Numbered from the stretch's first letter, positions 47,963 to 59,232 are shown. The stretch: DNA of 64,000 nucleotides from Mesostigma viride (GCA_009746045.1 RPFO01002272.1:187001-251000); one strand, 5' to 3'. Numbers and translations: made by a program. Notes: generated by a model from the letters alone, not told the origin.

Positions 47963-48619
47963 GTGTCCAAAAACCAAATGTCCTCATTTGAGGACATAGT
48001 CCTTGCAAACCTCTATCTATACACTTATGAGCTTGCATTCATGGAGAATCTCATTGCCTCAAACGATGATGTTCTCATCAGGCGTTTTATCCATACATGT
48101 CGATACATTGATGATGTCATCGCTTTCGACAACCCTGATTTCGCAACCCATTTGTATATCACCGCTGGTCTGCCTGGCATCTACCCGCAAGCGTCCCTCA
48201 CATTAAAGCTCACGTCGGAGGATACTCATTGCAATTACCTCGATCTTAACATTACCCATAACAAGAAGGGCTGGCGTACGGCTGTCTATGATAAGCGCAA
48301 GGATCCTAAATACCAGCAAATTCCTTTTATTCGTTACCCCGATATTCACAGTCTCCTTTCCCACACAGCAAAATATGGTGTTGTTCTTTCTCAGTTACAT
48401 CGTTTTTCCCGTCTTTGTTCTTATCGTGTTGATTTCATCACGACTCTTGTTGAGCTCTTGCAGCGTTTATTGGTCAAAGACTATGACCGAGCCATTATGC
48501 TCCGTCAAGTCCGATGTTTTTTGCAACGTCACCCACATCTGTTCGGTGCTGTCCCTTGGCACAAGCTCTACAAACAGGTCGTGGACCGGCTGGATCGCAT
48601 AGTATCTCCGCACATCTGA
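47963..48619 (+). CDS. YIDD-type reverse transcriptase fragment (PLE-like?)
   Basis: A 218-codon intact frame. LANLYLYTYELAFME is followed by FIHTCRYIDDVIAF with the catalytic YIDD, CNYLDLNITHNKKGW, AVYDKRKDPKYQQIPFIRYP and GVVLSQLHRFSRLCSY. The YIDD box and LDLxIT block fit RTs of the Penelope-like group, or a related uncharacterised group common in algae and invertebrates. No GIY-YIG nuclease is seen. The N-terminal RT blocks are missing, so this is a 5'-truncated copy. Confidence 0.6.
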   Translation: MSKNQMSSFEDIVLANLYLYTYELAFMENLIASNDDVLIRRFIHTCRYIDDVIAFDNPDFATHLYITAGLPGIYPQASLTLKLTSEDTHCNYLDLNITHNKKGWRTAVYDKRKDPKYQQIPFIRYPDIHSLLSHTAKYGVVLSQLHRFSRLCSYRVDFITTLVELLQRLLVKDYDRAIMLRQVRCFLQRHPHLFGAVPWHKLYKQVVDRLDRIVSPHI

Positions 48620-49189
48620 ACCCTGTGATGCCAGATCTCCTTTGCGGCCGTTCCGAGCTTGGCACTGGATTCGTTGTCCACATCGTCGCGTCGCTGCCGC
48701 AACACGATGTTTTCTGGCATCCGCGGGCTTTTGGTTCCCGCCGCACATTTGAAAGTGCTGTCCTCCGGCTTTTTGCCTTTGCACCGTGTGCAGTTCTTGG
48801 ACGTTTGGAATCATGGCATGGCTAACGTGATGACTGACTAGCTAGACCTTTTCAGTGGTTTTCCATTTGCGGGTATTTCCTCGTAAATGGTGGGAGAGCG
48901 ATCGCAGCAACTGGTGCTCACCACTAGACACTCCCGGCCAGCTAGGCTAGAAACACACGCCCTGATCAAGCATGCTGTTTCCGGCCCCACCGTCTAGGTC
49001 ATCTAGTCGCTCCACACGTAAGCCAGCCATAATTTCAATGCACAAGGATACACATTTCCATCACCATTCATCTTCATCATCCTGAACGACTCGAAAACGC
49101 GGAAAAGATAACGGCAGGCTCGAGCTACCATGGTCCGGATTCTCCCGATTTCTGGCCTGCGCTGGTTGTCTCTTTGATAGTCCTCGTTT
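47963..49189 (+). mobile_element. YIDD-RT element, longest copy
   Basis: RT frame plus about 570 bp of 3' UTR ending GGTTGTCTCTTTGATA. The last about 810 bp are duplicated at 12086-12890, and the last 160-255 bp at 13225-13382 and (minus strand) 63746-64000. The stretch 47819-47962 upstream has no recognisable content. Confidence 0.7.
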
Positions 49190-50916
49190 GAGACGGGGGG
49201 GGTCAGGGGGGCGGTTTTGGCGCCAAAGTTGGTCCTGAGGATCCCTGGTGGGTTTTGGCGCGAAACTGGGATAGGTACTGAGCGCGCCAAGCCCCCGGGG
49301 TCGACAGGGGCCGACCGTACCTGGAAAATATGAGGCGAGGAAAAGTACCTACTACAGCAAGAACGTTGCAATGTATATAATCGAGTATTTTGTCGAGTGA
49401 CGGCAATGGGGTCGTTCCAGTTCTGAGGCTTGCCTGAACGTTATAGGCCATTATTTTGCCCCGAATGAAGACAGAACTTTAGATCATCATCTAGTCATTT
49501 CGAAGATGCTGCTTTTGACGTGTGCACAGGTGCTTTGTATTATATGTCGAAAATATTGTTCATGAACGGATTTTGGCATCGTTGAAGAAAATCTGGAAGC
49601 TACGTAGATGGCATGATAGGTCAGTATGCAGTTCGGTTTTACAATTTCTTTTTCCGCCCAGTAGCTGCGGATATCGCGAGTATGGGTTATGGTACGCTTC
49701 TGGGTTAATGGGCGACCCGGGCAACAGAGGGACCTGGGCAGTTAGAGGGGTCAAAGAGTCTCCATTTTTTCGTCGTGATATCGCAGTCACGCCTGGCGAA
49801 AAACACGGCGAGCGCGAGCCATATTTTACTTTTGCCGCAAGGCTGGGTGCTTCCCGGGCGTCACCGTCCTTTAATATATATTTCTTGAGCTGTCCCGCGC
49901 AGCTGGCGGCCTGGGCGCACGTCAAGAACAAGGTTCCGGATGTCATCCGCAACCGCATCGTTCTTAATAAGCGTGTCAAGAGTATCGTAGCTTATAACCC
50001 CCGCAGACTTAATGATTCCGGTTCTTTTCAATGCCCAACGTCGTGGTTGTGATTACGCCTATGCCCCGGGGAACTTAAAGGAAGTTTGCTGGGTAATGCT
50101 TTCTTTTCCCGTGGTGTCACTGAAAAGGTAAACGGCCTTGCGTCGTCAAAACAGCAGCAAGTAGAAGTCACTGTGCTTAGTTGCAATGTGGTAGTTTATA
50201 CTGCCTTGTTGCTGCATATACTCAGCCTTGTTGCTGCATATACTGCCTTGTTGCTGAAAACTTTTTCAAGGCTTGCTGGGATGTTGCCCATATGTTTCTA
50301 ACGCTTAACCTCATGTCCAAGTGAGCTAGACTGGCTTGGAAACTTGAGCTTGTCATGCTTACATTGTGCTTGTATTGCTATTTGTGCCTCTTTGCAGTAT
50401 CTGCTTCATATATGATTGAAGGCTTCAGCATCATTGTCGAGCACCGTGGTGGCAGCCAAGCCTCCAATAACGATCACGGGCCTAACCTTGGCAAGTATTT
50501 GATTCTTATTTCATTCTTTGGACTGAGCTAGCTTTGAGCTAGCTTTACACCTGCTATTTGGCCTGCACCATGGTCCCTGGCTGCCAGTTACATTTTGTGC
50601 CCCCCCCCGGCAGGCTGCAGGGTCTAGGATAGCGAGGGTGTAACGTAGACATGTTGTGGGCACCTTGGGTGCATTTTCAGGACCAGCCATGACCTGGCCC
50701 TGCCTTCTTTCTGGGCATATTGTTGACTTGAGTGCTTGTTGGTCACTCGCGTAGCGACCCCCCTGCATTCATAAATCGTAAACCATTATACCATGAGCAT
50801 ATTTCATGGATGTTAAGCATTGCAACTCTTGAACATATCATAAATGAACATGGTTCCATGCCGTACCCATGGATATGTTGAAATGTGTGAGTTATTACAA
50901 ATGGTATCCATGCTTA
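49190..50916. other. No gene recognised
   Basis: About 1.7 kb of mixed composition. A 176-codon plus-strand frame at 49522-50052 has no recognisable motif and an overlapping minus frame of similar length, so I do not call it. A TGCCTTGTTGCTGCATATAC repeat (2-3 units) lies at 50200-50260. Confidence 0.45.
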
Positions 50917-50942
50917 AAAATGTCCTCATATGAGGACATTTT
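50917..50942. repeat. 26-bp perfect palindrome
   Basis: A 26-bp perfect palindrome centred on CAT|ATG, core TGTCCTCATATGAGGACA. A near-copy, ATGTCCTCATTTGAGGACAT, occurs at 47978-47997 at the start of the YIDD-RT fragment. Confidence 0.7.
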
Positions 50943-51260
50943 CTTGGTGATTAGACACTTGGCCTGGCGTCCCACTTCCAGCGAAGTAGAAACGCCAACC
51001 GCCTGCAAGGCGGTTAGTGCTCACCGTGCCAAATGGCACCTGGCGACGGTGCTCCTGCACGCCTAGAATAGATACACGATGTGCAATGCAAAATGCGACA
51101 AGCTCCTCTACCCGGTGCCCAGCTATGGCCGTCATCTGCTAGCAATCATGACAGTGCGTGTGTTGAAAGTGGCAAGGGCCAAGGATGCCTGCTGGCCCAC
51201 CAGGGGAGAACGGCGATGGACGATGGGGGTGGATGCGGCGGGGAATGGAGGTGGGGGTGG
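50943..51260 (-). pseudogene. LINE endonuclease N-terminal fragment
   Basis: Minus strand: LALATFNTRTV in one frame, then, after a shift near 51135, HRVEELVAFCIAHRVSILGVQEHRR and GWRFYFAGSG. The TxNTRT ... ELxxFC ... ILGVQEHR pattern is the start of an apurinic-type LINE endonuclease. It ends at the palindrome at 50917-50942. Confidence 0.6.
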
Positions 51261-51667
51261 AACGGAGGGGGGAAGGGAAGCGGAGGAAATAGTGCTTTTC
51301 ATCGCATTTATTTTGTCCTGCAGGCGTAGGACTGATGCGAGCCTGCCGCCTGCTCTGGGTATTCGGGGATGCTTGCGCAACGCAGAGGCGTAGAAAATCT
51401 AGCATGCGTTGGATGTTGCTAATCTTGCTGCTGAGAGCTGTCGTTCTAGCCCGAGATACCGGCACCACCATGTGTCTCAGTCGACTGTTAGGTCGATGCA
51501 TGGTAGTGGAACGGGACTGTTTAGAGGCTGTCCCCGAAGCCTGTTAGCCGCGAGCCGGCGAGGAATTAAGGTTGTCTACCTACTGTCTACCAACAGAGGC
51601 AGCACCCTTCTGGCTAGACACCTGACGAGACTCCGCTCCGGGGGTGCATGTTAATCGGAACACCTGT

Positions 51668-52251
51668 ATTTAAATCTGCTTCCCATCAAAGAATGCTGCA
51701 AAGGAGCCATCCTGAAGCAGACGCAACTTAATGCGCTTACCCTTGGTCTCGAGCTTCTTGGTCTCCTGGACGATGGTGCTGTTCCACACCACGCTCCTCG
51801 CCTTCAGTTGAGCCGGTGTGTAGTCCTCGTCGAGGCTGAAGTCACCGTGCTGGAGCAGACGACGTGCTCAGGCCACCTATCCGAAGGAGCGTCCAGAACC
51901 TCAGTGGCCGCTGCGAGGGTGGCGAATCGGGGCGTCGTGTTCGTTGCGGAGCTTCAGCACGTTTAGCACTTCGGCGTCGCTGAAGCCGAGGAAGACAGCG
52001 ATGTCGTCCAGGCTCAAACGCTGGTCTGGCATGTAGATTGAGGAAGAAATGGAGTCCGGCAAGGAGGTTTCAGTCGCTATCGGAGTGGCTTCCGAAGGCG
52101 CTGCCGAATTCTCAGTGGTTCGCTTGTTAGCGGCGTTCTTGGCGACGACAATGTCGTGGGCGACTTTGTTTGCAGCAATGTGGGCATCAATAGATTCGGC
52201 AGAAAGAGCTGGAGACGATGCGGGGACCTCCATGGCTACGTTGAATAGCAC
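51668..52251 (-). pseudogene. Unknown two-block coding remnant, probably from a retroelement
   Basis: Block 1 (52251-51901) reads MEVPASSPALSAESIDAHI ... LSLDDIAVFLGFSDAEVLNV and stops. Block 2, in a shifted frame (about 51870-51668), reads LQHGDFSLDEDYTPAQ, VVWNSTIVQETKKLETKG, LRLLQDGSFAAFFDGKQ and stops. The leader above 52251 resembles that of N1 copy A above 8788 (shared CTCATAACTTT and ACACGCTGAT-like blocks), which is why I suspect an ORF1-type element. Function not recognised. Confidence 0.4.
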
Positions 52252-52627
52252 CTAGACGATGGCAGGGGGCGCAGGCACACGGGTCACGTGCGTGGTGCCG
52301 CCATATCGTGCAGAAAAATAGCGATATCTGCTGGGCAGGCCGCTGGCGATAACTTGCGAAATCCTGGGCCCGATGGCTGCCAAAAGTTAGATCAGCGTGT
52401 TCGTCATCAAAAAGCGAGTCTGTTGCAATTTACCCGACCAAATTTCATGCCCGGAGTCAAAAGTTATGAGCATTCTCGGCATCCATAGCTCGGCACACCG
52501 TATTATATATAATAGTCATGTGTATACTTTCCTGAAAGCCCATAAATCAAATGATTTTTTGAGATACTCAGACCTACAAAATGCTTTAATTCATTAGAGA
52601 GATACACTGGTTTGAATACAGGGGGGT

Positions 52628-52635
52628 CTGACCAT
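52628..52635 (+). other. hAT left target-site duplication
   Basis: CTGACCAT immediately before the left terminal inverted repeat; identical to 56239-56246. Confidence 0.9.
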
Positions 52636-53060
52636 CAGAGTGAGATCATACGCCGTATAATACCGTATAATACGGTATAATACGTAATACGCTGGCTTTG
52701 AGCGTATGATTCATACGTTATAATACGTTTTAGCGTATAATGACGTATAATACCGTATTATACCGTATGATGGCGTGTTTTCCGCGTTTTTTTTACGTTT
52801 TGCGCGGCTAGGATGCCAGAACGACAGGGCAACGATTTGAAGGCACAGATTTCGTATCTCTACTAAGTAGTGACCCGTCTGAACTTTCACAATTCGACGC
52901 GATCTTATTTTGAAATTTCAGTCGGGTACGTGCTGCCCACTTCACGGCCCCTTTTTTGGGCGGGAATCTGTAGAAATGCAAGGCTTAAAACTGCGAGCTT
53001 TGTTGGCAAAGGCAGAATTGTCACCCGGCCGCAGGCCGCACACGAGAATTGCGAGCAAAA

Positions 53061-55596
53061 ATGTCAATGTCTGACGAGGATCGTGCAATGTCTGACGAGG
53101 ATGGCGAAGACGTCGACTTGTCAGGAACAACGGTGTGGACGTACATCACCAAGCACAGAATTGTCAAGGGCAACAAGCTGACCAACAACTACGATATGAC
53201 CTGCAGCCGATGTTACCATGCTTGGCGTGGCAGCACGAGCAGGGCAACTGCGCATTTTCTTGGAGGGGAGTTTGCCCACTCGGCTGGAGTCAGTCCCTGC
53301 TCGAAGCCGCCCACCGAGCTGCGGCCACGCCTGCTCCAGGCGAAGCTGCAAACCACCAGGAGGAAGGCGGTTCGTGCCCGCCGTGAGCAGGAGTGCATCG
53401 CAGAAGAGAGGCACATGGCTCGCGCCGATGATGACAGCGACAACGGCCTCATCGGAGATGAAGACGACATCGACGTCGACGAGAACGGCGAACAGCTGCC
53501 GACCTTCCTGCGAGGTGCCGGGCCCGCATCTGCACTTGGCAAACGCATGGCGTCCTCCTCCGGCTCCGGTTCGACTGGACGTGCAACTGCTGACGTCGTC
53601 GAGATCAAGTCATCTCAGCCGGCACTGCGCCAGCAGACCATGGCCGCGGCTGTCGGGCTGGGAAAGCCCGCCATCGACAAGCTGCTTTGCAAGGGGTTTA
53701 TGTCGGCCGGTATCCCATTCAACGTTGTGAATAACGCGCATTTCAAAGCTGCTCTGTCCGCCATCAGCCGAGGAGGGGTGCAGTACCTGGCGCCAAGCTC
53801 TTATACCATGCGGACCCGGGACGCACCCCTCGTTGCCAAGGACTTGGAGAGGACGTCAAGGAGAAGACCCAGATGGCCGCAGGCACGGGAGGGACGTTCA
53901 TCACGGATGGCTGGAAAGACTGCAGTCGCGAATCTCACATCATGAACGTCTTCCATCTGCCCACCTTTACATACTTCGTCGGATCCGACCACGTGACGGG
54001 GCAGGTGAAGTCTGCTGAATTCATGGCAGAACTGGCACAGCCTCACATCGAGGCCGTCGGCGCAGCGAACGTCGTGCAGGTGATTACGGACACCACAACA
54101 TCCATGGAGAACATGAAGAAACTCCTCGAGGCATCATTCCCGCACATCATCATCTCCAGGTGCTGTGCCCACTCGCTGGACCTGTGTTTCGAGGACATCG
54201 GCAAGGAGCCAGCGGTGGACAGGTCCTGACACAAGTGAACACGGTGGTGGTATTCGTGCTGGGGCACGAGAAGATCAACAGTTTTTTCATGGGCCTGGAC
54301 AAGAGCGCCAAGACTCTCAAGAAGTACGGCGACACCCGCTTTGGCACCAGGTATATCGCTGTGATTTCATGAGTTATATCCACAATTTGCTACGCCCTCT
54401 TTTTTCTCATCATCTTCGCTTAATTCTGCTAGTTTATCATTGCTTTAATTGAGACACAATCATACTGTTGTTGGCGTGTTACTAATTCCATTTTCACAGT
54501 TGTGACGATGGCATCATTTTTTTCATGGCATTGCTGCTTCAGGTTTTACTCGGCGGAGAGCGTTCACGACGCCAAGACCCGGCTCATGGTCACCTTCGAG
54601 GACGAGAAGTTGGTGCAGTATGCCGAGACGCAGAAGTGGTGGCCCGCGTTCACGCAGGTCCAGGATATTGTGGGCAGCCCGCAGTTCTGGTCCGGCGTGC
54701 GCATGCTCGTTGACATTTTCAAGCCCATGAAGGCCGTGCTCAAGATTTTCGACGGCGACAAGCCAGCAACAGGCGAGCTGTACTACATGATGTACGAGCT
54801 CCTCATAGCTGTGCAAGACATCCGCGGGCTGCACAAAGACCTGTCCAAGCAGCTGCAGGTCCTCGTGCGCAAGCGCTGGGATTACATGCATTCCATCATC
54901 CACGCCGCTGGCTACGCGCTCAATCCCAAGTACTGGGGCCCTGACCACGCACAATATACCATCAAGGAAGTGAGTAAATGGCTAAGTAATTCTTATTTTT
55001 CTTCATGGCACGCTATTTGTTATTAGTCCATGGCTAATTTTGGCTTTTGAGCAATGTGTGGGAAATTGGTATTGAAGGGCTGAAGCCTTCGTTGTCAGTT
55101 CCTGAATAGACGTCCTCTAACCTCTTTGCAATCCTTAATTGCACTGCCACTATTTCCCCCATCGTACTATCCCTCTCCTGCTCAGGTGACAGATGGCCTC
55201 CACGCGTGCATTAACAAGATTCATCTGGGCGACAAGGCAGCCTTCGACCTGGCCATCAAGCAGTACGAGCAATACACCGACCAGCAGGGTGCATTTGCAC
55301 AGAGCGACTGCAAGAGGCAGGCACAGGCGCCGGGCATGGTGCCGTACCAGTGGTGGCGCACCTGGGGCGGCTCCACGCCCGAGCTGCAGGAGGTGGCGAT
55401 CAAGGTGCTGGCCCAGCCGGTCTCCTCGGGCTCTGTCGAGCGTGTCAACAGCGAAGCCGGCTGGATCAAGTCGCTCAAGCGAAACCGCATGACGCATGTC
55501 AACCACAACCGCCTCATCTACGTGCACCACAACCTCCGCGCGATTGACGCCATAAAGGATTACGACGATCAGAACACGGTTATTCCATGGGAGTAA
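53061..55596 (+). pseudogene. hAT transposase (BED-like, DUF659, hAT dimerisation), two frameshifts
   Basis: Exons 53061-54350, 54543-54969 and 55186-55596, all GT-AG. The N-terminus has an acidic lead (MSMSDEDRAMSDEDGED) and a BED-like zinc knuckle (CSRCYHAW ... ATAHFLGG). The DUF659-like part has TFITDGWKDC, VVQVITDTTTS and CCAHSLDLCFEDIGK, with the expected catalytic Asp residues. The C-terminus has VLAQPVSSGSVERVNSEAGW and LIYVHHNLRA, the hAT dimerisation signature. Single-base losses near 53843 and 54222 break the frame; otherwise there are no stops, so decay is recent or these are sequence errors. The start at 53061 is the first ATG in frame. Confidence 0.8.
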
Positions 55597-55670
55597 AGCT
55601 AGTGAGGTGTTGTTTATGAGCCTGCAGAAAACAGTTGCACCATGGCAAGGGCTACATGCATGGCAAGGGC

Positions 55671-55715
55671 TACATGACCTCCCCACGGAGGCATGTTATA
55701 ATTTAATTTAATTTA
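55671..55715 (+). mobile_element. 45-bp R1 tail-only insertion in the hAT element
   Basis: Only the last about 25 bp of R1 (TACATGACCTCCCCACGGAG...) plus an AATTT tail. Flanked by perfect 11-bp duplications ATGGCAAGGGC at 55660-55670 and 55716-55726. Confidence 0.8.
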
Positions 55716-55781
55716 ATGGCAAGGGCAGCATGCAATAGTCAACTACCACATGTGTGGTATTTGAATTGATGATGTGTTTAA

Positions 55782-55955
55782 TATGTTGGCCCTATGCTGG
55801 CCCACTGCATGGTCCCCTAGTTAGTGCTGGCCATGTTTAACATGTTGGCCCCTTGCTGGCCCACTGCACGGTCCCCTAGTTAGTGCTGGCCATGTTTAAC
55901 ATGTTGGCCCCTTGCTGGCCCACTGCACGGTCCCCTAGTTATTGCTGGCCTTTTT
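55782..55955. repeat. 59-bp tandem repeat, 3 units, in the hAT 3' region
   Basis: Units begin ATGTTGGCCC and contain GGTCCCCTAGTTAGTGCTGG. The last unit is partial. Confidence 0.85.
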
Positions 55956-56246
55956 ACCATATATAATTACTTGCATCAAAGTGAAGGCACCCAAGTAAAC
56001 ATGATCAATATAAAGCCACATATATACAGTTATACACATAGGGCAACCTTGGATTATGTCCAAAACAGTGTTAAAAACATGTGGATTGATGGTGGGTGTC
56101 TTAAAATGTGTAAAATCAGAGTATTCTGAGTGTGTCCGTACGAAAACGTATTATACCGTATTATACCGTATTATACCGTATTAATACATTATACTCCACC
56201 GTGACCGTACGACGCGTATAACGTACGATCTCACTCTGCTGACCAT

Positions 56247-56545
56247 GACCGCGATTTGTTGACCCTAGGTCACAAGTCATGTGCTTATTCGATCACAAAT
56301 GGTTCATGAAAAAAATCTGGCTTCTTGCACGAGCTATGGGCAACATATGCAGGCTCTGTGAAACAAAACTCAGGCCCATTGGGCCACTGGAGCTATTTTT
56401 TTATTAGCATTACAATTACAACGCAGTACAACGCAGTGGGAAAAATGAGAGCCCAAGGTTCACAACATGACCCAACAACACGCTAGCCCCATAAACGGGG
56501 ATATCATGAGCTAGGAGGGTCAAAACGTTGAAAATTATAGGTGTT
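56247..56545. other. Spacer between hAT and the R1 copy
   Basis: AT-rich sequence with no gene or recognised repeat. Confidence 0.5.
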
Positions 56546-57277
56546 AAAATTAAATTAAATTAAATTATAACATGCCTCCGTGGGGAGGTCATGTAGCACA
56601 TATTTCATGATGGATGGGGTGGAGGAAGCCGCGTGATCGAACTATCCTAACTCTATCTAGAAAATCCTAACTGCACTACTCATCATCAAAACGCCTCCTC
56701 CGCTTGGGGGGAGGTGGCTTGCCCACAGGGTCGGGCGTGTGCGCCTTGACAATCTTCTTCCACCGCGTCTTGTCCTGCATGGCAGTCCAAAGACGGGAGA
56801 GAGAGTGGATGCGGTGCTCAAACTGGGCTGGGACCACTAGGTCGTCCAGCAACATCTGAACGTAGTTCGTGACAGGTTTCCCTACCCTTTTGGGAATGTC
56901 CTTGGGGCCAGGCCAGGTCAGAATGTGCCGCCCTGGCTGTCCAAGCCGCTGGGGGCCGGCCAGACCGAGGGTGGTGTCGACCTGGCTGGTGCGTGCAAGG
57001 TGTCCTACAAATGCTATCCTACGCTGCCTAATCTCGTCCGAAACACGGGGCATGCCATGGTACAAAGACTCTGATGACGGACGCTCGGAAAAACCTACAT
57101 TAAGGACCTGCCGGAGCATCCTGTAAACTGTGCCGTCGAGCCGAGCTGCCAGTTTGGGTGGTAGGGTCCACGCCTCGGCGCCATACGTGAGCACCGTGAG
57201 GACGAGGACCTTGAAGAGCATGCGCTTGCGGTGCCCGTTAAGGCCCTTCGAGCGCCAGTAGGGTGTGAGCGAACGTT
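56546..57277 (-). mobile_element. R1 LINE copy, 5'-truncated, intact 3' end
   Basis: Minus strand: RT C-terminal 181-codon frame without shifts (57221-56676; VLTVLTYGAEAWTLPPK, GHLARTSQVDTTLG, PGRHILTWPGPKDIPK, stop after KRRRRFDDE). The 3' UTR of about 110 bp, CTCCCCACGGAG hairpin and AATTTA tail at 56546-56567 follow. It carries the uninterrupted GAGAGTGGAT site (about 56801-56810) and so serves as the reference for the broken copies. Confidence 0.8.
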
Positions 57278-57633
57278 GTATAAGATAAGGTGTTATAGAT
57301 AATAAAATAGGTGTTGTATAAGTTATACAGCATCAAACATGCATCAAACATGCATCAAACATCATGACTGGATGACATAATATGACTGAATCAGGCAGCC
57401 ATAGCCAAAGCATCATCCACTCTCACAACGTGTTGAGCACATGCCTCGTCGGAAGGGAGGCACTGGGTTTCATTCCATAACGTGTGCAATACTGAAAGAA
57501 AGAGGGATGTGTAATGCAAGGCTTGGATAGGTTCAGTTGAGTGATCCATGAGCTTACATGCAGGCAAAGATGACGCTGGAATGCATGCTAGCAAATGGTG
57601 GCAAGATGCTAACAACGCATGATTATACACCAT
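57278..57633. other. No gene recognised
   Basis: AT-rich spacer with a small GCATCAAACAT repeat near 57330-57362. An 80-codon minus-strand frame has no recognisable motif. Confidence 0.45.
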
Positions 57634-57777
57634 TAATTAATTAATTAATTAAACTCGTGCTCCCGTTGGGGAGTCACGGAGCCATCAAGTGACCGAAGTG
57701 CTTTTAATCCCTGTGTGTGCACTACAGGAGAAAGGGCAGAGACCCACATGCAGTCTCCTTCATGCCAAAGGCATGCC
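57634..57777 (-). mobile_element. 144-bp N2 3' end insertion
   Basis: AATT tail, CTCCCGTTGGGGAGTCACGGAG hairpin region and about 110 bp of N2 3' UTR matching 45843-45960. Perfect 12-bp duplications ATTATACACCAT lie at 57622-57633 and 57778-57789. Confidence 0.85.
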
Positions 57778-57789
57778 ATTATACACCAT

Positions 57790-58149
57790 GATTATGGGAA
57801 CCTAGCTTATCTTCTTGCACTAATCAACACAGTATAAACCATCAATATCCAATCCTCACGATATATTCACGGCTAGCTTGACGACGTATACAGCACCTAA
57901 ATACTGCACAACTGCAACCTGCTATGGCTGACATGCAAGTCGATGGCGGTCTTAGATCGGAGGCTGGGCAGAGGCCGGTAGAAATAAGTGGAAAACTGGC
58001 AGAAACTAGGTAGAAACACGATCTACTTACGCCTGCAAGCACTATTGAGCCGGTGGCAGAGGCCATTTCCAGGAAAATACAGCATACCGTAGCAATAGCC
58101 ACGGTCACGCCTTACGCTATTCGCAGGCACCATCATGCCCGGAGCTACC
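57790..58149. other. No gene recognised
   Basis: About 360 bp without motif or repeat similarity to the rest of the window. Confidence 0.45.
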
Positions 58150-58386
58150 CAATAAACAACGAGGCCCCCCCTGTGGGGAAGCGCCCGCGTTTGCAAACCC
58201 GTGGGAGGCACGCCAGTGCTGTATAGATAGATGTTGTAGTTAGTAATGCTGTTACATAGATGTCGTAGGTAGCTGCTGTAGATAGTAGACCGGTAGGACG
58301 TACTGTTTGCACCTACCCATCCATCCATCCGGGTTAATGCTCCGTGACTCCCCAACGGGAGCACGAGTCTCATTAATTAATTAATT
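58150..58386 (+). mobile_element. R2 LINE 3' end fragment
   Basis: Encodes the last residues of the R2 RT (VGKRPRLQTRGRHA), then the R2 3' UTR with CCATC repeats, GCTCCGTGACTCCCCAACGG hairpin and an AATT tail, closely matching 42985-43232. Confidence 0.75.
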
Positions 58387-59039
58387 ACCCAATAAAAGTC
58401 TGCTCAAATCTCGGTTTAGCCGAGAGTCCGGGCGTTCCGAATGAATTAACATGTGTTAAGAAGTCGAAAGACCATGGAAATACCAAGCATGGTGCCGCAG
58501 CAGCCCCGAGTCTTGCCGTAATAACATGAATGCCGGTTTCCAGGGTTTCCGCGCATGAAAGTTGGGTGAGAAACTGGAAAAATCTACGTTTCCTTTGCCC
58601 CAGTACCTTAACAAACTCGTAGAAACCTAATTATCAACCTTTGAACGCATCATCATGGTCGTGCCACCCAACAGCCACTGAAATTCGCGCGAAAACTGGC
58701 GAGATCTACCTGCCGCCATCGCCGTCGTCTTCACCTTCGTCCCGCGAGAATGCCTGATTTCAGTGGTACATATTTGTTTGCAGCTGTCACAAAAAAAATC
58801 CAAAAAATACCAGGATTTTTTCTTGAGTTCTACGGGATGTAAGGAGGCCGTCCACCGAGTTTCAGACCGAAAAGCTTGTATCTACTGTGCCTGCCACGTG
58901 TCAGATTACAACGTACGCGATACATCGCGTTCTAACCCTACAACGCGATACATCGCGTTGTAAAAAAACACGTACGGGTTAATTAATTACCGGGCACCTG
59001 ACCAATTTTGGGTACCGTCCGGCGAACCCTAATTACAGC
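58387..59039. other. No gene recognised
   Basis: About 650 bp. It contains a short near-duplicate, AACGCGATACATCGCGTT, around 58915-58960, and no coding signal. Confidence 0.45.
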
Positions 59040-59232
59040 TAGTCGGGCACTTGGCTCGCGCCAACCAGCTAGACACGTCGCGGGGCCCAGCTAGTCAAGT
59101 GCAGGGCTGCGGCCCGCATGCAGAGCCAGGTAGGCACCTCCTTATACGTGGGCCGGGCCCATACATGCGATCGGATACGTACGCTGGCCGCTGCCGGCAC
59201 GTCCAAGGAGCAGCTAGTAGGGGACATGGGAT
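59040..59232 (+). pseudogene. R2-like RT C-terminal fragment fused to N1 copy E
   Basis: GHLARANQLDTSRG, then PGRHLL and KEQLVGDMG in shifting frames match R2 residues near 42740-42910. It joins N1 ORF1 sequence at about 59232. Confidence 0.5.

Larger units (their letters stand above)
52636..56238 (+). mobile_element. hAT DNA transposon, complete ends, 3,603 bp
   Basis: Terminal inverted repeats begin CAGAGTGAGATC on both ends (12 bp perfect, then one mismatch and TACG). The 8-bp duplication CTGACCAT is perfect on both sides, the hallmark length for hAT. Subterminal arrays of GTATAATAC / CCGTATTATA motifs lie at 52650-52780 and 56140-56215, likely transposase binding sites. Inside are a three-exon transposase with two single-base frame changes, a 59-bp tandem repeat and a 45-bp retroelement tail insertion. 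Confidence 0.92.

Noticed and set aside
49522..50052. 176-codon frame
   Set aside because: No motif, no GC or codon signal like the host genes, and an equally long overlapping frame on the other strand.
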